Assembly (NCBI GenBank): GCA_963642885.1
Contig: CAVIJI010000002.1
Location: 1 to 64,000 of the forward strand
Direction of reading: 5' to 3'
DNA: 64,000 nucleotides
Source of the DNA: UMGS1696 sp963642885
GTDB lineage: Bacteria > Bacillota > Clostridia > Oscillospirales > CAG-272
Shown here: positions 50,747 through 60,462 of the stretch, in pieces
How the letters are laid out: the number at the start of each line of letters is the position of its first letter
Numbering within the stretch: the first letter of the stretch is position 1
Notes under the pieces: generated by a model
Databases searched by the model: none
What the model saw: only the letters and a program-made list of their open reading frames with translations
Told to the model about the DNA's origin: nothing
Translations under genes and position numbers: made by a program

Positions 50747-52999
50747 TTACATTTCGATACAATAGATACCGAGAGACTTTGCCGCGTTTGCTTCGTCCTC
50801 ACGGCATGTGAGAATAAGATACTGACTGCCACACAAAGCTCGGAAAAAGTTGCGTGTACGGTTTATGTCAATATGCGCAAAGCATTCATCGAAAACGGTA
50901 ACGGGTCTTTCGCTTGGGAACATTTCGTCGCACAGAGCATTGCGTATACTGAGATATGCTATATCTGCAGTACCGCGTGAGAGAATGTCGGATGTTAAAT
51001 AGCTGTTTTCCGATTCGACAGAGGGAGTCAGAGAAGAATCGAGAGCAATACCGCTGTGCGGGGTACAGCTGCGAATAAGCTCGGATGCCGACTTCGCAAG
51101 ACGCACATTGATGCCGGTACGCATTTTTTCGCCCGCTTCCGTTATCGCGCTTACCGCAAGCTCACATGCTTCATGACGGAGAGTGAGCTCTTCAAGTGTC
51201 TCGTCGAGTGAGTTTATCATTGAACGGTATTCGTCCGGAGTGTGATTAAGCTTGCCGAGAGATAATAGTTTCTCTTCGAGTGCGGCTTTCCTTTTCTGTG
51301 CCGATTTGAGCGCGTTATCGGTAAAATCACGCCTTACGGTTATTTCTTTCAGCTTTTCGGCATCCAAAGATGCTGCGGTTCTGCCGATTTCGGTGGATAA
51401 AGCTTTTTGTGCTTCAAGGTCAGCCTCGACTGCGTTAATGCCTTCCGTGAGCTCGCCGAGTGTATCGATTCTTCCCGTGAGCTTTTCGGCTAAGAGAGAT
51501 AATTCGCTTCTTTTCTTCGACATTTCGGTGCATATTTGCTTGATGCCGTCGACCGTTTCGTAAATGCTGTCATCGTGATTTACGCCGAGGTTATCCGCAA
51601 GCGACAGAATAAAAGCTCTTGCCGCATCGAATTTAAGCTTTGCGGCTTCTGCATTCATTGCGCGTTCTCTGCGTTCATCATTAATGCTTTTCTGTTTGCC
51701 TAATGTGTTCAGCTTGTCGCTAATTGCGTTTTCAAGCTCGTCTATCGATTCGGCATCCCACTTGTCGAGTATTGATGTCAGCTGTTTCTTTACGGATATA
51801 TATTTGCATATGAATACAACTCCGAGAGTGACAAGTGCGAGGGTAATAATAAGCGGTATCGAATAAATGTCGGTATTAAAGAAGTACAATACCGCAAAAG
51901 CCGCAAGTCCGAGAAAACCGCCTACCATCATTGCAATCGAGAGTGCGAGCTTTGTGCGTGAATCGTTGTATAATGCGTTGGCCTCGTCGATGTCATCATC
52001 CGCATCATCGGGAAAATCGTCGCCGTCGTCCGTTTCGTCGGGCTCATTGAAATCGGAAAATTCGTCATCGTATGACACGATGAGCTCATCGTAATTCCGA
52101 ATGTCGTTCTCGGCCGCGATGACCGCGTTTAAAGTTTCGGGCTTGAGCTTCAAATCTATTTCGGAAAGCTGGTTTTTAACCGAATTCAGATTTTGTTTTG
52201 CCTGATTCAGTGCGTCCAATCTGCGTTTGATTACTATTTTGTCAAGTGCCGAGAACAGAGACGTATACATATCGTGTGCGTTTTCAAGCTCGGTCAGACG
52301 TTTGCTTATATCGTCGAGGGATATCCCGGTCGATGTTATTTCATGCGAGCGTTCTGCGTTTTTTTCGAGCTCGGCCGCAAGTGAATTACGCTTTTCACGC
52401 AGCTCGGATATTTCGCCGCCGGTGCCGTTTTTGTGGCAAAGCTCTTTTCTCAAGTCATTCAGCTTTTTCAGTCCGCGTTTTACGTCTGTATTGTCGCTGA
52501 GAGATGCGAGGGGAGATTGGTCGGAGGACGACAATATACCGTCAAGCTTTGTCATGTCGGGCTTCAGAGACGCGGATTGCGACACAAAGCAAGTCGATAC
52601 GAAAATATCCTCGGGAACACCGAAGAAATATTCGCCCGGGTTTTGCGAGTTGACGGTTTCTCCGCTTGTCAGGTTTATAATTCTGATTTTTTCACGTGCG
52701 GGGGTGTTTTCTGAGAGAATGAGAGATCTCTCGATGCGGTAGGAAATCTGCGTATCCGTTTCGACAATAATAAATCCCGAGGCTTGCATGGTGTCGTGAT
52801 TCACGAATCTTTGCCTCTCGGACACCGTTCCTTTCGTTGTCTTGGAACTCAGTCCGTAGAAAACGAATTTTATAAACATAGCCGCGGAGGATTTTCCCGA
52901 TTCATTTTCGCCGCAGAGAACGTTTACACCCGGTGAAAGCTCGATATCGCGGTTTTTCAGCCCTCCGAAGGATATAATGTGAAGTGATTTTATATACAT
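50747..52999 (-). CDS. Membrane-embedded SMC/Rad50-like ATPase (YhaN-like)
   Basis: 750 aa. ATP-binding head split across the ends: Walker A GENESGKSS (about 30-38) at the N-terminus, and a signature ILSRGTADIAYLSIRNAL plus Walker B PVTVFDECFAHID at the C-terminus. Between them run coiled coils interrupted by an acidic stretch (DDGDDFPDDADDDID) and two predicted membrane helices (about 350-403). That is the plan of Bacillus YhaN, partner of the YhaO phosphoesterase, rather than cytosolic SbcC. It probably works with the upstream phosphoesterase on DNA ends at the membrane. It follows that gene by 11 bases. Confidence 0.85.
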   Translation of the reverse strand: MYIKSLHIISFGGLKNRDIELSPGVNVLCGENESGKSSAAMFIKFVFYGLSSKTTKGTVSERQRFVNHDTMQASGFIIVETDTQISYRIERSLILSENTPAREKIRIINLTSGETVNSQNPGEYFFGVPEDIFVSTCFVSQSASLKPDMTKLDGILSSSDQSPLASLSDNTDVKRGLKKLNDLRKELCHKNGTGGEISELREKRNSLAAELEKNAERSHEITSTGISLDDISKRLTELENAHDMYTSLFSALDKIVIKRRLDALNQAKQNLNSVKNQLSEIDLKLKPETLNAVIAAENDIRNYDELIVSYDDEFSDFNEPDETDDGDDFPDDADDDIDEANALYNDSRTKLALSIAMMVGGFLGLAAFAVLYFFNTDIYSIPLIITLALVTLGVVFICKYISVKKQLTSILDKWDAESIDELENAISDKLNTLGKQKSINDERRERAMNAEAAKLKFDAARAFILSLADNLGVNHDDSIYETVDGIKQICTEMSKKRSELSLLAEKLTGRIDTLGELTEGINAVEADLEAQKALSTEIGRTAASLDAEKLKEITVRRDFTDNALKSAQKRKAALEEKLLSLGKLNHTPDEYRSMINSLDETLEELTLRHEACELAVSAITEAGEKMRTGINVRLAKSASELIRSCTPHSGIALDSSLTPSVESENSYLTSDILSRGTADIAYLSIRNALCDEMFPSERPVTVFDECFAHIDINRTRNFFRALCGSQYLILTCREDEANAAKSLGIYCIEM

Positions 53000-53010
53000 T
53001 TGGTTTCCTC

Positions 53011-54132
53011 TTATATGATATTCTCACCGGACAAAGCGGAAAACGCATATCTCAGTGCTCGATTGGCTACCTCACGTTCGTGTGCATCCTCCGATTCCAG
53101 ACGCGGAAGCAGGGTGCGGTATATTTCGCCTCTTAGCGTAAGATCACACGAAAGCGATTCCGTGTCTATCTGAGGCAATGTATTGTCGCATACCTTGAGC
53201 ATAAACAGATCGTATAAACGTGAGGCGAGTTCCTCGGTGTCGACGATAATCTCCGGAGAAAGTCTGCCGATGAGATTCAGTGAGAGCAATGTGTCGTTTC
53301 CGTACTTGTGAGACGAAACATATTCCTCGATTTTCGCACCGATATCGGAATTCGAGTTCGCACCGGTTACATCGAGTTCGCCCTTTTCATATTTTCTTTT
53401 TGAAAAACGAACTCTTTTGATTGCGATATCCGATTCCTCGCCTACCTTATTTATTTGAACGATGCACGCTCCTTTGGAACCTGTTTCATCGAAGGATCGG
53501 CCTTCGAGACAGCCGCAATAGCACCATCGTCCGTCATGTCCGATTTCGACGGATGAGACATTGTGAATGTGTCCCAATGCCGTATAATCGGCACCGAAGG
53601 AATCGATATCTTCCGATGTGACAGGACAGCATTTACTCGTTTTGCTCAACATGTCGGCGTGACAGAGAAGCAGGTTGATGCGGCTCTTGTCATCGACTGT
53701 ATGGGAGCGTATCGGAACGTTCGGCATTTCGCGCGATGTATACCCGAAGCCGTAAACGTCAATCGGAAGCGATGGAAGTGAAAACTTCTCGAGCTCTTCG
53801 CTTTTGAATACATATACGTTATCGGGGAAAATATCACGCATCCAGACACTTTTTTCGGATGCGGGATCGTGATTTCCCGGAGTGATAAATATGGGATTTT
53901 TGTAGTTTTCAAATTCTCGGCACAGCAGGGAGAGAGTCTCACGTGTCACGTATTCGGCATCGAAAACATCGCCCGCAATCAGCATGAGATCCGTGTTATT
54001 CATTTTCGCGTATGTCATCATGGAAGTGAAGGCTGCTCTTAACTCATTGCGCCTTATTTCGGCCTGACGTGATGTCAGTGATGAGAACGGACTGTCAAGG
54101 TGTATGTCTCCCGTGTGCATAATTTTTATCAT
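53011..54132 (-). CDS. SbcD/Mre11-like metallophosphoesterase (YhaO-like)
   Basis: 373 aa. Two-metal phosphoesterase with GDIHLDSPF, LIAGDVFDAEYV, TPGNHDPAS, LLCHADM and ALGHIHN. These are the Mre11/SbcD nuclease motifs; with a coiled-coil ATPase just downstream it should form a DNA end-processing complex. Unlike classical SbcD, the C-terminal capping region is short. The start has GAGGT six bases upstream and a good promoter. First gene of a three-gene run with the YhaN-like ATPase and glpK. Confidence 0.9.
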   Translation of the reverse strand: MIKIMHTGDIHLDSPFSSLTSRQAEIRRNELRAAFTSMMTYAKMNNTDLMLIAGDVFDAEYVTRETLSLLCREFENYKNPIFITPGNHDPASEKSVWMRDIFPDNVYVFKSEELEKFSLPSLPIDVYGFGYTSREMPNVPIRSHTVDDKSRINLLLCHADMLSKTSKCCPVTSEDIDSFGADYTALGHIHNVSSVEIGHDGRWCYCGCLEGRSFDETGSKGACIVQINKVGEESDIAIKRVRFSKRKYEKGELDVTGANSNSDIGAKIEEYVSSHKYGNDTLLSLNLIGRLSPEIIVDTEELASRLYDLFMLKVCDNTLPQIDTESLSCDLTLRGEIYRTLLPRLESEDAHEREVANRALRYAFSALSGENII

Positions 54133-54170
54133 TACAGTACCTCGTGATGTATCTACAATTATACAGCTTA

Positions 54171-54199
54171 ATTATATCATATATCGTCCGCACATGCAA
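54171..54199 (-). promoter_or_regulatory. Sigma-A promoter for the YhaO/YhaN/glpK run
   Basis: Minus strand: TTGCAT (54194-54199), 17-base spacer, TATAAT (54171-54176). A second TATAAT lies closer to the gene but lacks a -35 box. Confidence 0.75.
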
Positions 54200-54286
54200 C
54201 ACATGAGAAAAAATAACGTATATTGTTCGTGAAGGATGAAACATAGGACTTACGCCGTAAATTACCGATCAGGCATATAATTGTAC

Positions 54287-54315
54287 TTGAATTGAGACGG
54301 GTTTTATGGTACAAT
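54287..54315 (+). promoter_or_regulatory. Promoter for the CapA-like gene
   Basis: TTGAAT (54287-54292), 17-base spacer, TACAAT (54310-54315); divergent from the YhaO promoter. Confidence 0.75.
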
Positions 54316-54386
54316 ATACTATATATTTTCGGATATCGTATGATCGCGGTATCGTTTAAATCAATCTGTTTTTTCGAGGAGATAAA

Positions 54387-55739
54387 ATGATGAAAGAACA
54401 TAGTGTTTCGGCTAAATTCGTTATTCCCGTTTTGTTGAGCGCAGTTTCACTGTTCTTCTCGTCATGCTCTCTCACTCTGAGAAATGCGAATAAAGATTTC
54501 AAAATACCGAATTATGAAACCGAGAACAATAATGTCGCGGTGAGTGAGAGCGAAACCTTTACGAATGACGGGCAGGAGTCGTTCGAGGATTATTCGACCG
54601 AAACGACGGAGACGGATGAAACAGAGGAGACGACCGAAACAGAGGAGACGACCGAAACAGAGGAGACAACCGTAACCGAAGAAGAAACCTATGAAAGTGT
54701 GGATATAAGCTTTATTGCCGCCGGAGACAATCTGATTCATCCGAACATTTACATAGATGCGTATGACAGAGGAAACGACGAGAAACGATATGACTTTCTG
54801 CCTATGTATTCTGATGCAGCCGATTTTATTTCTTCGGCCGATATCGCATTTATCAATCAGGAAACGGTTATGGCGGGCGAGGAATACGGCTATTCGGGTT
54901 ATCCGTGCTTTAATGCTCCGAGACAGCTCGGACTCGATATGGTGACGCTCGGTTTCGATATCGTTAATATAGCGAACAATCATATGCTCGATAAAGGAGC
55001 ATCGGGACTGGAATCTACGATAAACTTTTGGAATGAGCAGCCCGTACTGCTTCTCGGAGGTTATTTAAACGAAGAAGATGCCGCCGATATACGTGTGCTC
55101 GAGAAAGACGGTGTGAAAATCGCGTTTTTGTCATATACGCTTTCCACAAACGGCATTGTCAAGAATGCGTCGTCAGATGTTGTGATACCGTATATCGATG
55201 ATGCACAGATTCTTTCGGATATGGAAAAAGCTCGGAGTATGTGCGATGTACTTATCGTATCCATGCATTGGGGCGATGAAAATACGCAAACACCGAATTC
55301 GGAACAAATAAGGCTCGCCGATATGATATCGAACGCGGGAGCGGATGTGATACTCGGACACCACTCGCATACGCTTCAGCCTATCGAATGGATAGAACGT
55401 GACGACGGCGGAAAGACGCTGTGTGTGTATTCGTTGGGAAATTTCGTAAGCGGTATGGCACGGCCCGTAAACCAGGTCGGAGGATTTCTGTCGTTCCACA
55501 TAAAATCGGACGGAAACGGTTCTTATGAAATTACCGACCCCGGCTTTACACCGACGGTATTTTATTACGGCATGGATTGGTATAACACACATTTGTATTT
55601 TCTCGAGGATTATACCGATGAAATCGCAGCCGCACACGGCGTGCAGATTTCGGGCTACTACCTTTCCGTATCGGATGCAAGAGCGTATGTAACAAATGTA
55701 ATCGCAAACGAGTTTTTACCCGATTGGCTGAAACAGTGA
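54387..55739 (+). CDS. CapA-family lipoprotein
   Basis: 450 aa. Lipobox SLFFSSCS, then a Thr/Glu linker (about 70-100) and a CapA-type metallophosphoesterase-like domain: ISFIAAGDNLIHPN, AFINQETVM, VTLGFDIVNIANNHMLDKG, LIVSMHWGDE, VILGHHSHTLQP and VYSLGNFVSG. In Bacillus, CapA acts in poly-gamma-glutamate synthesis, but no capBC genes are present, and stand-alone CapA proteins have unknown roles at the envelope. GAGGAG precedes the start. It lies directly upstream of rbfA, where nusA-infB would normally be. Confidence 0.88.
   Translation: MMKEHSVSAKFVIPVLLSAVSLFFSSCSLTLRNANKDFKIPNYETENNNVAVSESETFTNDGQESFEDYSTETTETDETEETTETEETTETEETTVTEEETYESVDISFIAAGDNLIHPNIYIDAYDRGNDEKRYDFLPMYSDAADFISSADIAFINQETVMAGEEYGYSGYPCFNAPRQLGLDMVTLGFDIVNIANNHMLDKGASGLESTINFWNEQPVLLLGGYLNEEDAADIRVLEKDGVKIAFLSYTLSTNGIVKNASSDVVIPYIDDAQILSDMEKARSMCDVLIVSMHWGDENTQTPNSEQIRLADMISNAGADVILGHHSHTLQPIEWIERDDGGKTLCVYSLGNFVSGMARPVNQVGGFLSFHIKSDGNGSYEITDPGFTPTVFYYGMDWYNTHLYFLEDYTDEIAAAHGVQISGYYLSVSDARAYVTNVIANEFLPDWLKQ
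54621..54674 (+). repeat. 18-bp coding microrepeat, three copies
   Basis: The unit ACAGAGGAGACGACCGAA is repeated at 54621, 54639 and 54657 (the last with two changes), encoding TEETTE repeats of the CapA linker. It is likely to vary in number between strains. Confidence 0.9.
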
Positions 55740-55761
55740 AATAACTGGGAAAAGGATAAAT

Positions 55762-56139
55762 ATGGCAAAATACAGAAAAAATAAAATCAACGCCGCATTC
55801 ACAGAGGAATGCGCACAGATACTGCGTGAGATAAAGGACCCCAGAGTGAGCGGGGAAATGATAACCGTGATGAGTTCGGATGTTTCCGCGGATCTTAAAT
55901 TCGCAAAGGTATTCTACTCGGTATACGGGAACTGCGACGAAAAAGAACTGAATAAAGGTCTGAAATCGGCAGCTCCGTTTATCCGTTCGAGACTTGCAGA
56001 AAGATTAAATCTGAGAATAACCCCCGAAATCACATTTGTGAGGGATGACGGGGTACGTCACGGTGCCGAAATCGCCGCTATTTTGAAAAAAATACAGCCT
56101 GTGGAAAATTCGAATGCCGCGGAGGACGAGGATGAATAA
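55762..56139 (+). CDS. rbfA: Ribosome-binding factor A
   Basis: 125 aa KH-type protein that matures the 5' end of 16S rRNA and the small subunit. Blocks: KINAAFTEECAQILREIKDPRV, VMSSDVSADLKFAKVFYSVYG and LRITPEITFVRDDGVRHGAEIAAIL. AAAGGA precedes the start; its end overlaps nrnA by eight bases. First of the conserved rbfA-nrnA-truB trio. Confidence 0.96.
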   Translation: MAKYRKNKINAAFTEECAQILREIKDPRVSGEMITVMSSDVSADLKFAKVFYSVYGNCDEKELNKGLKSAAPFIRSRLAERLNLRITPEITFVRDDGVRHGAEIAAILKKIQPVENSNAAEDEDE

Positions 56140-57238
56140 TTATCCCGAAGAAGTTATTACCGATGAAAATGTGTATGATACCGTGACTCTCGAGGAAGCG
56201 GCGGATTCGCTTGATAAAGCCGAAAACACATTAATACTCACTCATGTGAATCCCGACGGAGACTGTATCGGCTCGGCATTCGCTCTGCGCGATATAATAC
56301 TTGCGCTCGGCAAGGAGGCATCGGTAGCCAATCCGAGCGTCATGCCCAAAAGATTAGAATTTCTTTCCCTCTCGGCGGGAGAGGATTACACAGACGGTGC
56401 GGATGTGCCTCATATGTCGGATACCGATGAGGAAAGCGTTAAAAAATTCGATAGAATAATCGCGGTTGATACGGCATCTCCGATACAGCTTGACAAGAAC
56501 GCATTTCTGATTCCGCAGATTGACCTTATGATAGACCATCATGGTATGGGAGAACCGTTTGCGTCGAATTATATCGATCCCACGGCGTCCGCTGCGGGTG
56601 AAATCGTATATGAAATGTATGCGTACCTGAAGAAAAACGGAAAAATCGACAGTGTGCCAGATGCCGCGCGTAAAATGTACGCGGCAATAGTATCGGATAC
56701 CGGAAGCTTTAAGTTTTCGAATACGACCAAAAAGACTCATCTTATCGCAGCGGAGCTTGTCGAGGAAATAAACAATGCAGATGACGGCGGAATGGATACG
56801 GCGGAGGTGTGCCGCTCATTGTTCGGACAAAGAACACTGAAGGAGCTTACGGCACAGATGTACGCTATACAAAACCTGCGCTTTTACAACGACGGCAGAC
56901 TCGGTGCGGTCATGTTTACACAGGATATGCTTGAGGAGTCAGGACTCGGCGAAATCGATATAGGAAACATTGTCGATACATCCCGCAGTGTCGAAGGAGT
57001 CCTTGTCGGTATATCGCTGCGTCAGCTGTCGGAGGACAGAAGGTTATACAAGGTATCATCGCGTGCGAACGCGGAAATAGACTGTGCGTCGGTATGCGCA
57101 TCCTACGGCGGCGGAGGACACGTCAGAGCCGCAGGATGTACGATTGAAGCGGATTCACCCGATGAGGCACTCGAGATGATGGTGAATGCATTCGGTGAAG
57201 CCGTGGAAAAGTATATATCGGAAAAAGAAATAAGGTAA
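56132..57238 (+). CDS. nrnA: DHH-family bifunctional oligoribonuclease/pAp phosphatase
   Basis: 368 aa. Degrades very short RNAs and 3'-phosphoadenosine-5'-phosphate. Metal motifs: LTHVNPDGDCIGSAFAL, IIAVDTASP, MIDHHGMGEPFA (DHH) and IVSDTGSFKFSN; the DHHA1 substrate-binding end has YGGGGHVRAAGC. The start at 56132 lies within the rbfA stop region; the frame open from 56114 has no ribosome site of its own. Four bases separate it from truB. Confidence 0.94.
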   Translation: MNNYPEEVITDENVYDTVTLEEAADSLDKAENTLILTHVNPDGDCIGSAFALRDIILALGKEASVANPSVMPKRLEFLSLSAGEDYTDGADVPHMSDTDEESVKKFDRIIAVDTASPIQLDKNAFLIPQIDLMIDHHGMGEPFASNYIDPTASAAGEIVYEMYAYLKKNGKIDSVPDAARKMYAAIVSDTGSFKFSNTTKKTHLIAAELVEEINNADDGGMDTAEVCRSLFGQRTLKELTAQMYAIQNLRFYNDGRLGAVMFTQDMLEESGLGEIDIGNIVDTSRSVEGVLVGISLRQLSEDRRLYKVSSRANAEIDCASVCASYGGGGHVRAAGCTIEADSPDEALEMMVNAFGEAVEKYISEKEIR

Positions 57239-57242
57239 ATAT

Positions 57243-58193
57243 ATGGCGAAAAGCAATCCCGCTCCCGTTTCGGGAGTTCTCATAGTAAATAAACACGAAG
57301 GCGTAACGTCGCATAGGATTATCTCGGCGTGCAGAAAGCTGTACAATACGCGTCAGGTAGGGCATACAGGTACACTTGATCCTATGGCTACAGGCGTTTT
57401 GCCTGTGCTTATAGGACGTGCCGTAAAAGCGTCTGATTACCTTATGATGCACGACAAGGAATATACGGCGGAAATGGAGCTCGGACTCACTACCGATACC
57501 GAGGACATTACCGGTGAAGTCCTGACCCGCAGCGATTTCATACCATGCGAAGAAGATGTCATCAATGCGTGTCGTTCGTTTATCGGAAAAATAATGCAGG
57601 TTCCGCCGATGTACTCCGCCGTTAAGGTGGGCGGAAGAAAACTCGTGGATATAGCGCGAGAAGGCGGAGAGGTGGAAAGAGAAGCACGTGAGGTTGAGAT
57701 ATTTTCCGCGGAACCTGAAAAGGTTTCCGATGATACATACAGACTGAAGGTTGTGTGTTCTAAAGGAACCTATATCAGAACGCTGTGTGCCGATATAGGA
57801 AAAAAGCTCGGATGCGGTGCGGTTATGTCGTCTCTCGTGCGTACGAGAACGGGAAAGTTCACTCTTTCCGATGCTATTACCATAGAGGAACTTGAAAATA
57901 TGACGTTCGAGGAACGTTTGAAGCTGCCGATGCCCGTTGAGTCATTGTTTACGGACCTTCGGCGTATAAATGTCGTTGATTATTACGCAAAGCTTATACG
58001 TGGCGGCTCGGATGTCTTCCAAAAGAAGATTAAGGCGGACGTAGCCGACGGAGAGCTTGTGCGCATTTACAATCGAGGCGTATTTATTGCTCTCGGAAGG
58101 GGAGTGGTTGCCGACGGAATATCCGCGATACGTCAGGAAAAGCTGTTTGTACTCGAGGATTTGTCGGCATCTGACGATAAAAAAGAGGATTAA
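57243..58193 (+). CDS. truB: tRNA pseudouridine-55 synthase
   Basis: 316 aa. Makes pseudouridine 55 in the T-loop of tRNAs. Catalytic Asp in VGHTGTLDPMATGVLPV; also NKHEGVTSHRIISACRK, EYTAEMELGLTTDTEDITG, QVPPMYSAVKVGGRKLVDIAR and CSKGTYIRTLCADIG. Coupled to nrnA. The usual next gene, ribF, is absent; the HlyD-like division-cluster gene follows from its own promoter. Confidence 0.96.
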   Translation: MAKSNPAPVSGVLIVNKHEGVTSHRIISACRKLYNTRQVGHTGTLDPMATGVLPVLIGRAVKASDYLMMHDKEYTAEMELGLTTDTEDITGEVLTRSDFIPCEEDVINACRSFIGKIMQVPPMYSAVKVGGRKLVDIAREGGEVEREAREVEIFSAEPEKVSDDTYRLKVVCSKGTYIRTLCADIGKKLGCGAVMSSLVRTRTGKFTLSDAITIEELENMTFEERLKLPMPVESLFTDLRRINVVDYYAKLIRGGSDVFQKKIKADVADGELVRIYNRGVFIALGRGVVADGISAIRQEKLFVLEDLSASDDKKED

Positions 58194-58290
58194 GCCGTTG
58201 TCGTCCCGAAAAGACCGTTTATGCGGCTCATTCTCGGTTAAATAATTGTAAATATTAAAAAAATATATTTTATATACGGCTGTTGTATGC

Positions 58291-58296
58291 TATAAT
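58291..58296 (+). promoter_or_regulatory. Extended -10 promoter for the division cluster
   Basis: TGCTATAAT with TATAAT at 58291-58296; no good -35. Predicted start about 20 bases before the HlyD-like gene. Confidence 0.65.
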
Positions 58297-58322
58297 AGTA
58301 AAATCAGGTAGTTTGTTGAGTT

Positions 58323-59600
58323 ATGAATAGAATTACGGGTATTTTTGATAAAACTTATCTCAAAAGATGGCTCTTGACGGTTCTGGCAATACTTTTGTCG
58401 GCTGCGGCTTTAGCATACATTGTTTATCACCTTTATGATGCGTTTTCTCCCGAGTATGAGTTCGTCGATGCCGTTTTGACGACGGTATCCGAGACGATTA
58501 CGGCGGATGCGTATCTTATGCGTAAGGAAGAGCCTATATATTCCGATGTCGGAGAGGGAAGTGTCGCACCTGCGATACATGACGGAGGAAGAGTAGCGGT
58601 GGGCGCGAAAATCGCGGATGTGTATTCCGTCTCATCCCCCGATATAGAAAACCGATTGTCGGAAATAGATGAGCAGATATCACTTCTCGAAGGCAGCTCG
58701 TCCGCTACAACAAGCCGCTCGGTGCAATCGACTGTTTCCATTGAAAATGAAATTTTCGATAATATTTTCACGATAAGGAAATACTGTACCGCAGGCGACT
58801 ATTCCGATGCGCTTTCCATGAAAACAACATTTCTCGTAAATATAAACAAAAAGCTTATTCGCTCGGGTGAAGTGGATTACGCCTCGCGTATAGCCACACT
58901 CGAAAGCGAAAAGGCTTCACTGAAAAGTCAGCTCGGTACTTGTCTCGATACTGTTTATTCGTCGATAACGGGGTATTACTTCTCCGAATATGACGGATAC
59001 GGAGAGGTTTTCTCTTCCGAAAAAGTGGACAGCATGACATACGATGAATTCCTCGGTATGATCGAATCCGAACCGAGTAAAAGCAGCGGTGTTTGTGTCG
59101 GTTCAATCGTAAGAGATTATGTTTGGTATGTCGCATGCTGTGTGGATAAATCGGAAATGTCGGACCTTCTCGAAAAATCGAAGTGCGATATTACATTTAC
59201 ATACAGTGATACCGATGTTTCGGCAACACTTTACCGTGTTGTATCGCAGACTCCCGGAGATAAGGCTGTAGCTGTGTTCAGATGCGAGGTTATGCCGTCG
59301 GGGTTTGATTATACGAGAATGCAGCCGGTGAAAATATTGGCAGTGGAATATACCGGGTATAAAATTCCCGCCGATTCGATCAGAGTGGTCGGCGGATTCG
59401 AAGGCGTATATACTCTTAAAGAGGTAACACTCGAGTTCAAGCGTGTAAATATAGTATACAGAGATGACGGATATGTGATATGTACGGGAAACGGCACAAC
59501 CGATGAAACCGCGGATGACGTGGCGTACCCGTGGATAGAACAGAACGATATTGTGGTTATAGGCGGAAAAGACCTGTATAACGGTAAATTGATTAAATGA
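58323..59600 (+). CDS. HlyD-like membrane-fusion-type protein of the division cluster
   Basis: 425 aa. One N-terminal membrane helix (about 16-38), then a body outside the cell with a split lipoyl-like region (ETITADAYLMRKEEPIYSDVG, DGGRVAVGAKIADVYS), a coiled-coil stretch (about 110-215) and beta-rich parts near the end (SGVCVGSIVRDYVWYVACCVD, GYKIPADSIRV). The pattern fits HlyD/adaptor proteins; in clostridial genomes a gene of this kind commonly precedes ylmE-sepF, suggesting a role in the cell envelope or division rather than efflux (inference). No transporter genes adjoin. Overlaps ylmE by four bases. Confidence 0.75.
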   Translation: MNRITGIFDKTYLKRWLLTVLAILLSAAALAYIVYHLYDAFSPEYEFVDAVLTTVSETITADAYLMRKEEPIYSDVGEGSVAPAIHDGGRVAVGAKIADVYSVSSPDIENRLSEIDEQISLLEGSSSATTSRSVQSTVSIENEIFDNIFTIRKYCTAGDYSDALSMKTTFLVNINKKLIRSGEVDYASRIATLESEKASLKSQLGTCLDTVYSSITGYYFSEYDGYGEVFSSEKVDSMTYDEFLGMIESEPSKSSGVCVGSIVRDYVWYVACCVDKSEMSDLLEKSKCDITFTYSDTDVSATLYRVVSQTPGDKAVAVFRCEVMPSGFDYTRMQPVKILAVEYTGYKIPADSIRVVGGFEGVYTLKEVTLEFKRVNIVYRDDGYVICTGNGTTDETADDVAYPWIEQNDIVVIGGKDLYNGKLIK

Positions 59601-60325
59601 TAACTGAAGAAAGAAAAAACGAATTACGTGAAAATTACACACGAGTTCTGAAACGAATAGAAGAGGCCGAAAAGAGACGCGGCGGAGATAAATCAGTGGT
59701 GCTGCTTGCGGCTACCAAAACGGTTCCCGCCGAGGAAATTTGTTACTTAGTCGAAAACTGCGGACTTCGGTTGTGCGGTGAAAACCATGCACAGGAGTTT
59801 ACGGACAAATACGATGCGGTTCGTGCATCGGGAGCCGAGATGGATTTTATCGGACATCTTCAAACCAATAAGGTTAAGTATGTTGTCGGTAAGGCACGGC
59901 TGATTCATTCGCTTGACTCCGTAAAGCTTGCACAGGCAATAAACGAGAGAGCCGAGAAGCTCGGCGTTGTTCAGAACGTTCTTGTCGAGGTGAATATCGG
60001 CGAAGAAGAAAATAAATCCGGTGTAAACCCACATGACGTGGAAGACTTTATCACGAGGCTTGACGCTTATCCGCGAATAAAATTATGCGGAATGATGACT
60101 ATGGCACCGAAATGCAGTGAAATGCAAGAATTTCGCGAATATTTTAAAGAATCTTATCGAATATTCCTTGACTTTTTCGCAAAAAAAACGCATAATATAA
60201 GAGAGCCTATTTTGTCAATGGGAATGAGCGACAGCTTCGAATGTGCCATTGAAGAAGGAGCCGATTTGGTACGCCTCGGCAGTATTATTTTCGGTTCGAG
60301 AACCGGTAAGGTTGCTATCGGTTAA
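59597..60325 (+). CDS. ylmE: YggS/YlmE-family pyridoxal phosphate-binding protein
   Basis: 242 aa, PROSC family, involved in pyridoxal phosphate balance. Lys in LLAATKTVP binds the cofactor; GENHAQEF, DFIGHLQTNKVKY, VNIGEEENKSGV and LSMGMSDSFECAIEEGADLVRLGS are typical. It is coupled to the HlyD-like gene (ATGA) and precedes sepF, the conserved Firmicutes order. Confidence 0.95.
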   Translation: MITEERKNELRENYTRVLKRIEEAEKRRGGDKSVVLLAATKTVPAEEICYLVENCGLRLCGENHAQEFTDKYDAVRASGAEMDFIGHLQTNKVKYVVGKARLIHSLDSVKLAQAINERAEKLGVVQNVLVEVNIGEEENKSGVNPHDVEDFITRLDAYPRIKLCGMMTMAPKCSEMQEFREYFKESYRIFLDFFAKKTHNIREPILSMGMSDSFECAIEEGADLVRLGSIIFGSRTGKVAIG

Positions 60326-60462
60326 ATCCTTTCTCGGAGAAGATTATTGTATTTGATTTAATCGATATACCGATAGACTTGTATTACTGTGCGTGTGAAT
60401 GCGCCTGTAAAGTAAATTAATTAAGATTAATATCCTGCCCAACGGCAGAATGGAGGATTTAT

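Noticed and set aside
54387..55739. Poly-gamma-glutamate synthesis locus
   Set aside because: Only a CapA-like lipoprotein is present, with no capB or capC.
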